DNA of 64,000 nucleotides from Ectothiorhodospiraceae bacterium BW-2 (GTDB lineage Bacteria; Pseudomonadota; Gammaproteobacteria; Thiohalomonadales; Thiohalomonadaceae), in NCBI GenBank assembly GCA_008375315.1, contig CP032507.1, positions 2,541,001-2,605,000 of the forward strand. Reading direction: 5' to 3'. Below are positions 8,633 through 18,300 of the stretch, piece by piece. Numbering within the stretch: the first letter of the stretch is position 1; every line of letters begins with the position of its first letter. The notes under the pieces were generated by a model. It was given only the letters and a program-made list of their open reading frames with translations. It searched no databases and was not told the origin of the DNA. The position numbers and the translations under genes are program-made.

Positions 8633-11600
8633 TTACATCTTTAACTCCACTTCGGGGATCGCCTCTTCGGTCGATTTTATGACCGCGCGGCAGGTTAAGA
8701 GTCGGGTCGTACCGATCCCCTGCTGCAACAGTCGCTGCTTGGCGTTTGCCGCACGAGTTTTGGCTAGTTGCAGCAGTGCCTCATCGGTAATGGTTATCTC
8801 GACAGGCGCTGGCGCTGGCGCGGGGGAGGGGGCAGGGGAGGGGGCAGGAGAGGGGGCCGCCTGCTGCTGTAGAGCGTCGCGATCTGACTCGGTAGCGGTT
8901 GGGCAGAGCTTAAGCTGCAACTCTGAGCGCTCAGTTAACAGCGTGGCCAGCTTGGTCAAGTAGTCGCGATGGGTATCGGTGAGTGTGGAAGTGCCTGGCT
9001 CAAACTGTAGCGGCTGCAGGGGGATCTCTTGTGACATCTTATGCAGCATCTCGCCGACAGCAAAGAGAGCCCCATAGGGCTGTAGCGCCACCTTAAGATA
9101 GGTCGTGGCGGCCATTTTAACGCTATTGGTAATGGCGGTATTGATAATATCGCCGATACTGAACTGAGGATTGCTAGTATCGCCGCTTATCGGAATATTG
9201 AGTGCGATATTATCCTGCTTATCACGCAGCACCGCTAGCCCCATCTCTAACGGCGGCGCAGGGTTAGCCTGCTGCTCCGCCTCCGTCCGCTCGGCGAGCG
9301 AGATCTGTAGCTGGTTAATTAACAGCTTAGCTAGCCCACTCATTTTGCCCTGCTCAATAGTGAGTTGAATATCGCTATTTAACTGGCCGCTATCGAGGTG
9401 GTAACCGAGGATCGGAGAGGCGTAACCGCTGATATCGTGCAGCTCTAAGGCCTCAATAGTGGCGGTCAGATCGAGCGTCGGTAGCGTGGCAAAGGGGGCC
9501 ACCTCTCCGGTAACAGTCACGGTAGAGAAGTCACCAAGGGTTGCCTGTAGCTGTAACGGAGCGGCCCTATCTGGCCGGGTCGAGTCGATTGGGCCGAGCT
9601 GTAGCTGAGTGAGAGTTAGGGTCTCTTTCAAGGGGGGCGTCGGTACCGCATCGTGGAGTGAGAGGCGGTTATCCCCCCTAAACTCTAAGCCACCGATACG
9701 AATCGCCATGGGGGGATCACCCGACATCTGATCGGCGCTAGGGGAGGGGGGCGGAGAGGGAGAGGGAGCTAGGGAGGGGGGCAGAGCGAGTGAGCCGTCG
9801 GCTTGGCGCTCTAGCGAAAGTTCGATGCCACTTAGGATCATCTGCCCGATATCGATGGCATCAGGGTGGTAGTTGAGCTGTTGTAGTTGTAACTGTTGTA
9901 GCTGTAGTAGCCGCTCTCCTTGGGGCTGCTGATGGAGCTGGTGGCCGCTTAGCGTGAGTTCGCCGCTAATGTTTGGCCCCGTTTCGGGTTGCCACCCTAT
10001 CTCACCTTGCCACTGAAGCTGCTGCTGTTGTAGCGCTAGCCCGGCCACCTCTGCCCCTATACCGGTGAGGGTGAGCCGACTCTGCTGCTGTAGCTGCTGC
10101 TGTGGCTGCTGCCAATTGACTTCACCCTGCCACTGTAGCTGCTCATAAGAGGCCTGCTGGGCGGCGGTTGGGTTGGCAACATTGACTGACTCGCTATCGA
10201 GTTGACCTTTAAGGGCTAAGATTAGGCTGTTAGGCTCTGGCTGCTGTAGATCGACACTCCCCTGCCAGCGTAGCTGCTGCTGAGAGAGTTGTTGCTCGCC
10301 CACTTGAGCCTCTAGCTGCTGCTGAGTCAGCGTGCCGTTGAGTGCTAGTTGTCGCTGATCTGATAACTGCGTCAGTGCGATCTCCCCCTCCCACTCAAGG
10401 CTAGCGCTCTGGAGCTGCTGCGCTGCGGCGGTGGCGGCTAGATGTTGGTTCGCGAGGTTGCCGTTGAGCGTCAGCTCGACGCCTGCCTCACTCTGATTGA
10501 GGCGGATATCGCCCCGCCACCGTAGCGGGCCGCTGTTGAGAGTCACCTCAGCGTCGCTCTGACTGAGTGTTAACGGCGCTAGTGTCAGCTCTGATTGGCT
10601 CTCGATCTGCCGCCGTTCACCCTTTAGCGTCGTGCTACGGCTGTTATCGATCAACACTAGCTGCGGCAGCGAAAAGTGGGTGAGCAGGTCTTGGTAGCGG
10701 CTCTGCTGTAGGGTCACTTGCCCCTCATGCTGTAGCTGCTGCTCCCCCGCCTGCTGGTTAAATTGTAGCTTCCCCTGCCACTGTAGCTGCTGCTGACTTA
10801 GCTGCTGCTGGCCGAGTTGGGCCTGTAGCTGCTGCTGGGTTAGGGTGCCATTGAGCTGACTCTTTAGTGCGCCTTGGTTGAGATCGTAGCTAATACGGGA
10901 GTGGCCCTGCCAGTCGATTTGATCCAGCGTTAACTGCTGCCCTGGCTGCTGAAATTGGAGCTTATTGAGTTGCAGTTGGCCGTTATGGGTTAGAGTTAAC
11001 TGGTTATCTGCTAGCTGTAGCAGGAGGTGGGCCTGGTGCGATAACTGACCTTGTAGCGACTGCTCAGGTGGGAGTAGCGGGGCTAGCAGAGGGGCTAGTT
11101 CGATACCGTTGTGGCTGATAAAGAGCTCGCCCTGCAGCGGCTGGTTGAGTGGGGTAATCTCTGCCAGTAGCTGTAGCGGTAGATCGTTGAGGGCTATATC
11201 GATCTGCGCTAGCGTCGGCTGTTGCGGTTGCCAGCTATAGAGCTGGTGCAGCAGGAGCTGTTCAATCTGAAGTCGCTGTGGCATATCGCCACTTACATCG
11301 AGCCTAATATCGGCCAGACGAATCGTCTCAAACCCAACCCCCCAACTCAACTCGATTGCCGAGTCTGTCGTCGGCTCCTCCTTCGAACTAGCCGGAAGCG
11401 CGACACCGGCGATGCTTACCCCGCTCTGGGCCTGATAGTCAATGGGCAGTACCACCCCGGCGATCACTAGCTGTTTGACCACGACTCGCTTTTCGAGTAG
11501 CTGGCGGTAGTCGAGATCGAGATAGAGCCGCTCCAGTTTTGCTAGCGGCTCAGAGCCGGCACCGATCACCAGTTGGTGTAGAGTAACGCTTCCGGCTAGC

Positions 11601-11782
11601 AGACTGAAGTCGAGGCTCTCTATCTCCACGACCTCACCGGTAGCACTCTGAAGCTGATCGGCAACTAGCTGTTTTAAGAGCAGCGGCAGAGCGGCAAAAC
11701 TAGCTAACAGCAGTAGTGTTAGCGTATAGAACACCTTGCGCCAGCGCGGGATGAGCGGTAGAGAGTCGATAAGTGGTGGCAT
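8633..11782 (-). CDS. AsmA-like DUF748 domain envelope protein with Gln-rich repeats
   Basis: This is a 1049-residue envelope protein. It has an N-terminal membrane anchor (FYTLTLLLLASFAALPLLL), then DUF748/AsmA-like sequence (VVEIESLDFSLLAGSVTL; YRQLLEKRVVVKQLVIAG). The C-terminal third resembles other DUF748 proteins (GQLNSDIQLTIEQGKMSG...). Roughly residues 280-650 are an unusual Gln/Leu-rich repeat region in which L-x-W-x-G recurs about every 50 residues (LQWQGKLQF, LEWEGEIAL, LRWQGSVDL, LQWQGEVNW, LQWQGEIGW). A Ser-Pro-Ala-Pro tandem lies near the C-terminus, and the last ~120 residues are somewhat OmpA-like (LQFEPGTSTLTDTHRDYLTKLA). AsmA-like proteins can bridge the envelope and move lipids; the role here is not established. 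Confidence 0.8.
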   Translation of the reverse strand: MPPLIDSLPLIPRWRKVFYTLTLLLLASFAALPLLLKQLVADQLQSATGEVVEIESLDFSLLAGSVTLHQLVIGAGSEPLAKLERLYLDLDYRQLLEKRVVVKQLVIAGVVLPIDYQAQSGVSIAGVALPASSKEEPTTDSAIELSWGVGFETIRLADIRLDVSGDMPQRLQIEQLLLHQLYSWQPQQPTLAQIDIALNDLPLQLLAEITPLNQPLQGELFISHNGIELAPLLAPLLPPEQSLQGQLSHQAHLLLQLADNQLTLTHNGQLQLNKLQFQQPGQQLTLDQIDWQGHSRISYDLNQGALKSQLNGTLTQQQLQAQLGQQQLSQQQLQWQGKLQFNQQAGEQQLQHEGQVTLQQSRYQDLLTHFSLPQLVLIDNSRSTTLKGERRQIESQSELTLAPLTLSQSDAEVTLNSGPLRWRGDIRLNQSEAGVELTLNGNLANQHLAATAAAQQLQSASLEWEGEIALTQLSDQRQLALNGTLTQQQLEAQVGEQQLSQQQLRWQGSVDLQQPEPNSLILALKGQLDSESVNVANPTAAQQASYEQLQWQGEVNWQQPQQQLQQQSRLTLTGIGAEVAGLALQQQQLQWQGEIGWQPETGPNISGELTLSGHQLHQQPQGERLLQLQQLQLQQLNYHPDAIDIGQMILSGIELSLERQADGSLALPPSLAPSPSPPPSPSADQMSGDPPMAIRIGGLEFRGDNRLSLHDAVPTPPLKETLTLTQLQLGPIDSTRPDRAAPLQLQATLGDFSTVTVTGEVAPFATLPTLDLTATIEALELHDISGYASPILGYHLDSGQLNSDIQLTIEQGKMSGLAKLLINQLQISLAERTEAEQQANPAPPLEMGLAVLRDKQDNIALNIPISGDTSNPQFSIGDIINTAITNSVKMAATTYLKVALQPYGALFAVGEMLHKMSQEIPLQPLQFEPGTSTLTDTHRDYLTKLATLLTERSELQLKLCPTATESDRDALQQQAAPSPAPSPAPSPAPAPAPVEITITDEALLQLAKTRAANAKQRLLQQGIGTTRLLTCRAVIKSTEEAIPEVELKM

Positions 11783-11810
11783 GGTCGTAGGGGAGAGGAT
11801 GGTTCTGTTA

Positions 11811-12242
11811 TTAAAGGGGTTGTTGGGGGGCGTTCGCTTTGACAGTGGCGACGAGCTGTTCGACTAGCATAGGTTCTAGATCGATGCCGATCTCAAGGCC
11901 CGGATTAATCGAGATAGCAACGCCGCTGCCGACCCGCTCTAAAATCCAACTCGCCTCGGCCAATAGCCCCCCCTCATAACCGGGGTAGTTAGCCAAAAAG
12001 GCCTTACCTCGCTCCGGTGCGGTAAAGAGGATCAGAATGTCATACCCCTCATCACTGGTAATCGTTAACGGCTTAGCGATTTGGGAGCGCTGTAGGCCGC
12101 CGATTTTGTCCTCATCGTGAATAGGCATAAAGAGTTCGCTATTGAGTAGCGAGTGCATGAACTGCTCATCCTCCAAGGTACCTTGGGTAAGAGCGAGCAG
12201 GGACTCTTCGAGAGTCGAGGTGGGGCGAATGGTAGTGGTCAT
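11811..12242 (-). CDS. SseB-family protein
   Basis: About 143 residues matching the SseB N-terminal domain. It has the characteristic stretches ELFMPIHDEDKIG, GYDILILFTAPERGKAFL and VAISINPGLEIGIDLEP. The family is named after E. coli SseB (enhanced serine sensitivity); its biochemical role is not settled, and related domains occur in secretion-associated proteins. ATG 12242 is preferred over the upstream in-frame start because the intervening residues do not resemble the family. It lies between the DUF748 gene and psd on the same strand. Confidence 0.75.
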   Translation of the reverse strand: MTTTIRPTSTLEESLLALTQGTLEDEQFMHSLLNSELFMPIHDEDKIGGLQRSQIAKPLTITSDEGYDILILFTAPERGKAFLANYPGYEGGLLAEASWILERVGSGVAISINPGLEIGIDLEPMLVEQLVATVKANAPQQPL

Positions 12243-12337
12243 GGCGTTAGATCTCGATATTAATTGACAAAAAAGCGTGACAGATAGTCTATTCATTGCT
12301 CTGGATGGGGGTTTGGGTAGCCATAGGCAACTGTGGT

Positions 12338-13201
12338 TTAGTGAAACCGAGCGATTAACTGCCCCATCTGGAGCCGCGCTGCGGGGGATTGTACCCCCTC
12401 ACTCCAATCGAGTCTCGCCCGCTGTAGCAGCAGTATCACCGTCGAGCCCATGTTAAAGCGACCGATCTCCTCCCCTTTAGTGAAGTGGGTCGCGGGGGTA
12501 TCGACATAGTGCCAGTGGTGGATCTGCTTACCGGCAGGGGGGGTGATCTCACCGGCCCAGAGAGTCTCAATGCTGCCGACATTGACCGCCCCGACCATAA
12601 TGAGAGCCAGTTTGCCAAAGGGGGTTGCAAAGTGGGCGACGACCCGTTCGTTGCGGGCGAAGAGCTTTGGAATAGTGCGAGCGGTGGCCGGGTTGACGCT
12701 AAACAGCCGTCCGGGGATATAACTCATGGCGGTGAGGGTGGCATCGAGTGGGATATGGATGCGGTGGTAGTCACGCGGGGAGAGGTAGAGGGTGATAAAC
12801 TGCCCCTGCTGATAGTGACGGGCGTTGATCGGGTGGCTCTCGCCTAAGAGTTCGGCGACACTAAAGTCGCGCCCTTTAGCCTGAATCATTCGCCCTTGAC
12901 GAATCGGTCCATATTGGCTGACGCTACCATCGACCGGCGAGATGAGGCCATCAATGTCAGTCGCAATAGGTCGGGACTCTGGGCGTAATTCACGGGTAAA
13001 AAAGTCGTTAAAGTGGCGAAATTGGTGCGGCGATTGGCGCTGAGCCGCCCCCATATCGACCTGAAACAGGCGGCAGAAGTGGCGAATCGCCCCATTTTTG
13101 AACCAACTCACTTCACAGCGAGTGAGGCGGTGGGTGAGACGGGAGAGGGCGTGTCCTGGCATTAGGTATTGGGGCCAGCTTTTCAGTTTATCGGTTAGCA
13201 T
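12338..13201 (-). CDS. psd: phosphatidylserine decarboxylase proenzyme
   Basis: The enzyme converts phosphatidylserine to phosphatidylethanolamine at the inner membrane, the last step of PE synthesis. At 287 residues it is normal length for the bacterial form. Diagnostic blocks are FNDFFTRELRP, SPVDGSVSQYG, LYLSPRDYHRIHIP with the catalytic histidines, and the self-cleavage site near the C-terminus in FNMGSTVI (Gly-Ser; the Ser becomes the pyruvoyl group). No defect is visible. Confidence 0.95.
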   Translation of the reverse strand: MLTDKLKSWPQYLMPGHALSRLTHRLTRCEVSWFKNGAIRHFCRLFQVDMGAAQRQSPHQFRHFNDFFTRELRPESRPIATDIDGLISPVDGSVSQYGPIRQGRMIQAKGRDFSVAELLGESHPINARHYQQGQFITLYLSPRDYHRIHIPLDATLTAMSYIPGRLFSVNPATARTIPKLFARNERVVAHFATPFGKLALIMVGAVNVGSIETLWAGEITPPAGKQIHHWHYVDTPATHFTKGEEIGRFNMGSTVILLLQRARLDWSEGVQSPAARLQMGQLIARFH

Positions 13202-13223
13202 AACGGTTAGACTATTGGTTAGG

Positions 13224-13354
13224 CTTGAAAAAAGTGAGGAGGGCAGAAGGCTATAGTGGTAAGCTTAGGAGACCCAAAACCAGCCAACACACAGGAGCCG
13301 CTGCCCATGTCAGATATTATGCAACTTTTAAACCGTTTAAGCCACGAAATATAG
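13224..13354 (+). mobile_element. remnant of the left end of the IS found at 59585-60380
   Basis: This intergenic stretch aligns with the left end of the IS near 59.6 kb. Shared blocks include GAGGAGGGC, TAAGCTTA, a GGAGCC-containing leader and the first codons of the transposase. An ATG at 13307 gives MSDIMQLLNRLSHEI and then a stop; the IS at 59676 begins MPDIMLLLTCLSYEL. Agreement is clear but imperfect (my rough estimate is about three quarters), so this is an old remnant rather than a recent copy. It lies just upstream of the NUDIX gene and may now supply part of its leader. Confidence 0.75.
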
Positions 13355-13375
13355 CCGCAGCTAAGGTGGCAAGGT

Positions 13376-13819
13376 ATGCAGCCTAAAGAGAGTATCGCGC
13401 AACCGGTGGTTGCGGTGGGGGCGTTTGTGATTCACAACGGGGCGATTTTGCTGGTTAAACGGGGCAGACCGCCCGCCGCTGGAGAGTGGGCGGTTCCGGG
13501 GGGGCGGCTACAGTGGGGAGAGTCGTTGCAGCAGGGGGCAGAGCGCGAAGTGTGGGAGGAGTGTGGGGTGACTATTTGCGCTAAAGAGGTGATCTACCAC
13601 TTTGAAAACCGAGTGAGTGATGGCCTAGGTGGCTATCTCTACCACTATGTGGTGCTCGATATGGTCGCCGACTATCTCGGCGGTGAGCCGCAGGCTGGCG
13701 ATGATGCCGCAGAGGTGGCGTGGTTCGAACTGACACAGTTGCCTAGCGTGGCACTGAATCGGCAGACCGCCTTAGCGCTGCAACAGTTAGGGTGGTGGCG
13801 AGGGGAGCTGCGTGGCTAA
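13376..13819 (+). CDS. NUDIX hydrolase
   Basis: A 147-residue NUDIX protein with a complete Nudix box: a Gly in GGRLQWGE, then REVWEECGV supplying the metal-binding REXXEE. The GAFVIHNGAILLVKRG and GEWAVPGG stretches place it with ADP-ribose/NADH pyrophosphatase-like members, though the substrate cannot be fixed by sequence. It overlaps the start of radA by 8 nt, implying translational coupling. The upstream leader contains an IS remnant. Confidence 0.9.
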   Translation: MQPKESIAQPVVAVGAFVIHNGAILLVKRGRPPAAGEWAVPGGRLQWGESLQQGAEREVWEECGVTICAKEVIYHFENRVSDGLGGYLYHYVVLDMVADYLGGEPQAGDDAAEVAWFELTQLPSVALNRQTALALQQLGWWRGELRG

Positions 13820-15188
13820 AGCGAAGCTACAGTATAGCTGTCGTGAGTGTGGCGCTATCTCCCCGAAATGGGCGGGGCAGTGCGGCGATTGTGGTGCTTG
13901 GAATAGTATGGGTGAGGAGTTAGCACCCGTCACAACAGCGGCGGCGGTTAAGCCCCGTTTCGGTGGCTACGCCGGCGCTGGGCAGACGGGGGCGGCGGCG
14001 ATTATCGAACTTAACGCTGTCGAAAGCGAAGCGGTCGAACGCGATAGCGTCGGCATTGGGGAGTTTGATCGAGTCTTAGGCGGCGGTCTGGTGCCCGGCT
14101 CGGTGGTGCTGTTAGGGGGCGATCCTGGGATCGGCAAATCGACGCTACTGCTGCAGGTGCTCGATAAGCTCTCTGATCGCTTTGCCGTGCTCTATATGAG
14201 TGGCGAAGAGTCGCCGCAGCAGGTCTCGCTTCGTGCTCGGCGGCTACAATTAGCCGCAAAATCGGTGCGTATTTTAGCCGAAACTCGGGTGGAGGCGATT
14301 TTACACGCCTGTTATCAGGAGCAGCCGCGGGTGCTGGTAATCGATTCGGTGCAGACGATCTACTCCGAAATGCTCTCATCGGCCCCCGGTTCGGTCTCTC
14401 AGGTTAGAGAGAGCTGCGCTAAGCTAGTACAGTTTGCCAAACAGACCCAGACGGGGCTCTTCTTGGTCGGCCATGTGACTAAAGAGGGGCAGCTAGCCGG
14501 CCCTAGAGTGCTAGAGCACATGGTCGATACGGTACTCTATTTTGAGGGGGATAGCGGTAGCCGCTATCGGGTGATTCGGGCGGTTAAAAATCGCTTTGGC
14601 GCGGTGAACGAGCTAGGGGTGTTTGCCATGACCGAGGCGGGATTAAAGGCGATCACCAACCCCTCGGCGATCTTTTTGGCCAACCGTGACCCCGATAGCA
14701 GTGGCAGTGTGGTGATGGTGACAGTGGAGGGGAGTCGGCCACTCTTGGTGGAGGTACAGGCGCTGGTCGATGAGAGCCACGGCTCGGCACCGAGGCGGTT
14801 AGCGGTAGGGCTCGATGTCAACCGGCTCATGCTGCTGCTAGCCGTACTACACCGGCATGGGGGGATCGCCACTTTTGATCAAGATATCTTCATCAATGTC
14901 GTTGGCGGGGTGAAGCTGAACGAAACTGCGGTCGATTTAGCGCTCTTAGCCGCCATCTGGTCGAGTCTGCGTGATCGCCCGCTGCCGCAGACGCTGATTA
15001 TCTTCGGCGAAGTGGGGTTAGGCGGTGAGATTCGTCCAGTGCCTAATGGACAGGAGCGGCTGCGGGAGGCGGCTAAACACGGCTTTACCCGAGCGATTAT
15101 CCCCTATGCGAACCGCTCTCGGCAGGTGGTTGAGGGGTTGCAGGTGGAGACAGTCAAACGGATCGATGAGCTGTTTGAGCGCTTGTGA
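13812..15188 (+). CDS. radA: DNA repair protein RadA
   Basis: RadA is a RecA-like ATPase and branch-migrating helicase in recombinational repair. Domains in order: a four-cysteine zinc finger at the N-terminus (CRECG...CGDCGAWN), a RecA-type core with Walker A GGDPGIGKST and Walker B VLVIDSVQT, the RadA-specific KNRFG motif, and a Lon-protease-like C-terminal domain (VEGSRPLLVEVQALVDES; IFGEVGLGGEIRPV). Length 458 is normal. It starts at GTG inside the end of the NUDIX gene. Confidence 0.97.
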   Translation: MAKAKLQYSCRECGAISPKWAGQCGDCGAWNSMGEELAPVTTAAAVKPRFGGYAGAGQTGAAAIIELNAVESEAVERDSVGIGEFDRVLGGGLVPGSVVLLGGDPGIGKSTLLLQVLDKLSDRFAVLYMSGEESPQQVSLRARRLQLAAKSVRILAETRVEAILHACYQEQPRVLVIDSVQTIYSEMLSSAPGSVSQVRESCAKLVQFAKQTQTGLFLVGHVTKEGQLAGPRVLEHMVDTVLYFEGDSGSRYRVIRAVKNRFGAVNELGVFAMTEAGLKAITNPSAIFLANRDPDSSGSVVMVTVEGSRPLLVEVQALVDESHGSAPRRLAVGLDVNRLMLLLAVLHRHGGIATFDQDIFINVVGGVKLNETAVDLALLAAIWSSLRDRPLPQTLIIFGEVGLGGEIRPVPNGQERLREAAKHGFTRAIIPYANRSRQVVEGLQVETVKRIDELFERL

Positions 15189-15355
15189 GAGAGGGCGCAT
15201 TATCGCCGCACCAATAGAGTGCATTGTGGCATGGCGAGAGGGGGTCTGAGGCGACTCTTTTAGCGTATGTCACTGAAATAGAACCTAACCTATGCTATAT
15301 GGATAGTTTTTTGCTCACCCCCCTATTGCTATTATCGTAAAGCAAAAGGGGTGCG

Positions 15356-18300
15356 ATGGACAAGCTACTGTTAGATACACTTTGGTTGCTGCTCTGCTCG
15401 GTACTGGTGCTACTGATGCAGGCCGGTTTTCTGGCACTGGAGTCGGGGGCGACCCGTACTAAAAATGCCATCAATGTGGCGTTAAAAAATGCCGCTGATC
15501 TGCTGCTCGCGCTGTTTCTGTTTTGGCTGGTCGGTTTTGGGATCATGTTTGGTCAGTCGGTCTCGGGCTGGTTCGGCAGCGACCATCTGCTACTCTCAAT
15601 GGAGAGCAACCCGCCGTGGTTGCCGGTCTTTTTTCTGTTTCAGGCGATGTTTTGTGCTACCGCCGCAACGATTGTCTCAGGGGCGGTGGCCGAACGGGTG
15701 CGCTTTAACGGCTATCTCCTCATGACCGCTGTGGTGGTGGTGGTGATCTACCCTGTTGCCGGCCACTGGATCTGGGGGGGAGCCTACCTACCGCAGCCGA
15801 CTTGGCTGGCCGAACAGGGTTTTGTCGATTTTGCCGGCTCGACGCTAGTACATAGCCTAGGCGGCTGGGTGGCGCTGGCGGCGCTGTTGCTGATTGGCCC
15901 CCGTCAGGGGCGCTTTAGTGCGGAAGGGGGGCAGACGATTCCGGCGAGCAATCTGCCGCTATCGATGCTAGGGGTGATCTTCTTTCTGATCGGTTGGATC
16001 GGCTTTAATGGCGGTTCGCTGCTGGAGTTAAACAGCGAAGTGGCGCTGGTGGTTGTCCATACCCTGTTAGCGGCGGTCTCTGGCGGGGTGACAGCTTGGC
16101 TGGTGAGTCGGTGGATACCGCAGGGGCGAGATGAGGTGCTACTGCCTCTAAATGGGATTCTGGCCGGATTGGTCTCGGTGACCGCGAGCGCCCACGCTAT
16201 TGGGACGCTACAGGCGCTCTTAATTGGCGCGGTGGGGGCGGTGGTGATGGTGCTGACCCATGTTGAGTTGTTACGACGGCGGATTGATGATGCCATTGGC
16301 GCGGTGCCGGTTCACCTAGCGGCGGGAATTTGGGGGACTATCGCGGTGGCGCTCTTTGGTGATAGCGATAAGTTGGCCACCGGACTCTCAGCCTCTGAGC
16401 AGCTTTGGGTACAGCTACAGGGGATTGTGATTGTCGGGGTGTGGGCGTTTGGCCTCAGCTATCTCATCTTTGGGCTGATTAACCGCTATCTGCCGCTGCG
16501 GGTAAGTCGCGAAGCGGAAGCCGTTGGCCTGAATATCTCCGAACATGGGGCGAGAACGCCGCTACTAGAGCTACTACAGGCGATGGATAGAGCCGAAGCG
16601 CAGCAAGATCTGACCCAGCGGCTGCCGGAGGAGCCCTTTACCGAAGTGGGTCAAATCGCGGCTCGCCATAATCTATTAATGGAGGCGTTAGAGCAGGCGA
16701 TTGCCACCACCAGAGCGATTGTGCGTGATATTCGTGATGGTATCGTCACCTTTAACAGCCATGGCGAGCTGACTAGCTTTAACCCCGGTGCCGAACGGCT
16801 GTTTGGCTACACCAATGAGCGAGTCATGGGAGAGTCGATAACGACTCTGTTTGACACCGCGCAGCGCCATCTGCCGTTTCGTAGTGATGGCGAGGGGGCG
16901 GGCCGAGCGCTATTTGAGTTTGGCGAGCAGAACCAAATTTGCGAATTTATCGGTAAGCGGGCCGACAATACCAAATTTGCGATGGAGTTTATCGTTAGCC
17001 AGAGCCGTAAAGATGGGGAGAGTCTCTTTACCGGCTTAATTCGTGATGTGACTGAACGGCGTAAAATAGAGGATAAGCTGTTTCAGGAGAAGGAGCAGGC
17101 GCAGATCACCTTAGAGTCGATTATCGACGGCGTCATTACTACCGATCAGGAGGGGCGGGTGGCGTTTGTCAATAGCGCTGCCGAACGGATGACCGGTTGG
17201 CCGAACCGTCAGGCGAAAGGGATCGCCTTTGAGCAGATTTACGACTGTCGCGATGAGGTGACCGAGCAGAGCTGTAGCCAGATTGTGCAGCAGGTGATTC
17301 GCTCCGAAAGCGCCCTCTCCGACTCCTCGCCACGACTGCTGCGCCACCGCGACGGCACGCTCTATGCCGTACACCACGCCGCCTCGCCGCTCCTTAATCG
17401 TAAAAAGCGTCTAACCGGTGTGGTGGTCGTGTTTCACGACATAACCCGAGCGCGACAGATGCAGGCGCAGCTCTCCTATCAGGCGAGCCATGATAGTCTA
17501 ACCGGACTGAAGAACCGCGCGGCGTTCGAGAGTGCGGTGGCCAATCTGTTAACCCATCTTCAGCTAGATGAGGGCGAACATATCATCGGCTATCTCGATC
17601 TCGATCAATTTAAACTGGTCAACGATACCTGTGGCCATATCGCTGGAGATCAGCTCTTAACCCAAGTCGCTAAGCTGTTACAGAGCTGCCTGCGGGAGCA
17701 CGATCTACTCGCCCGATTAGGGGGCGATGAGTTTGGTGTCTTGCTGCACAATGCTAGCGTCGAGGCGGGGGTGAGGGTGGCCGAACGGATGAGGGAGGCG
17801 ATCGCTAGCTACCGTTTTCCGTGGCAGGAGCGGCAGTTCTCTATCGGAGTCAGTATCGGGTTGGTAACGGTCGATCTCCACTGCGAGAGTTTAGGTCAAC
17901 TCTTAAGTCGTGCCGATACCGCCTGCTATGCTGCTAAGGATTTAGGTCGAAATCGAGTCCATGTCTATGATATTAATGATGGTGAGGTCGCCCAGCGACA
18001 GGGGCAGATGCACTGGGCACAGGAGATCCGCCAGGCGCTCGATAGTGATAGGTTTCGACTCTACTGCCAGCGTATTGAGCCGCTCCACAGCTCAGAACGG
18101 TACCACGCCCACTACGAAATATTGGTACGAATGGTTGACCATAGCGGTCAGATCATCCCTCCTGGGGCCTTTATTCCGGCGGCTGAGCGTTATAACTTAA
18201 TGGTCGAAATTGACCAGTGGGTCGTACGAAATACACTCGCTTGGCAGGGGGATATGGAGCGCAGCCACCCTGAGGCGGCGATCTACTGTGCAATCAACCT

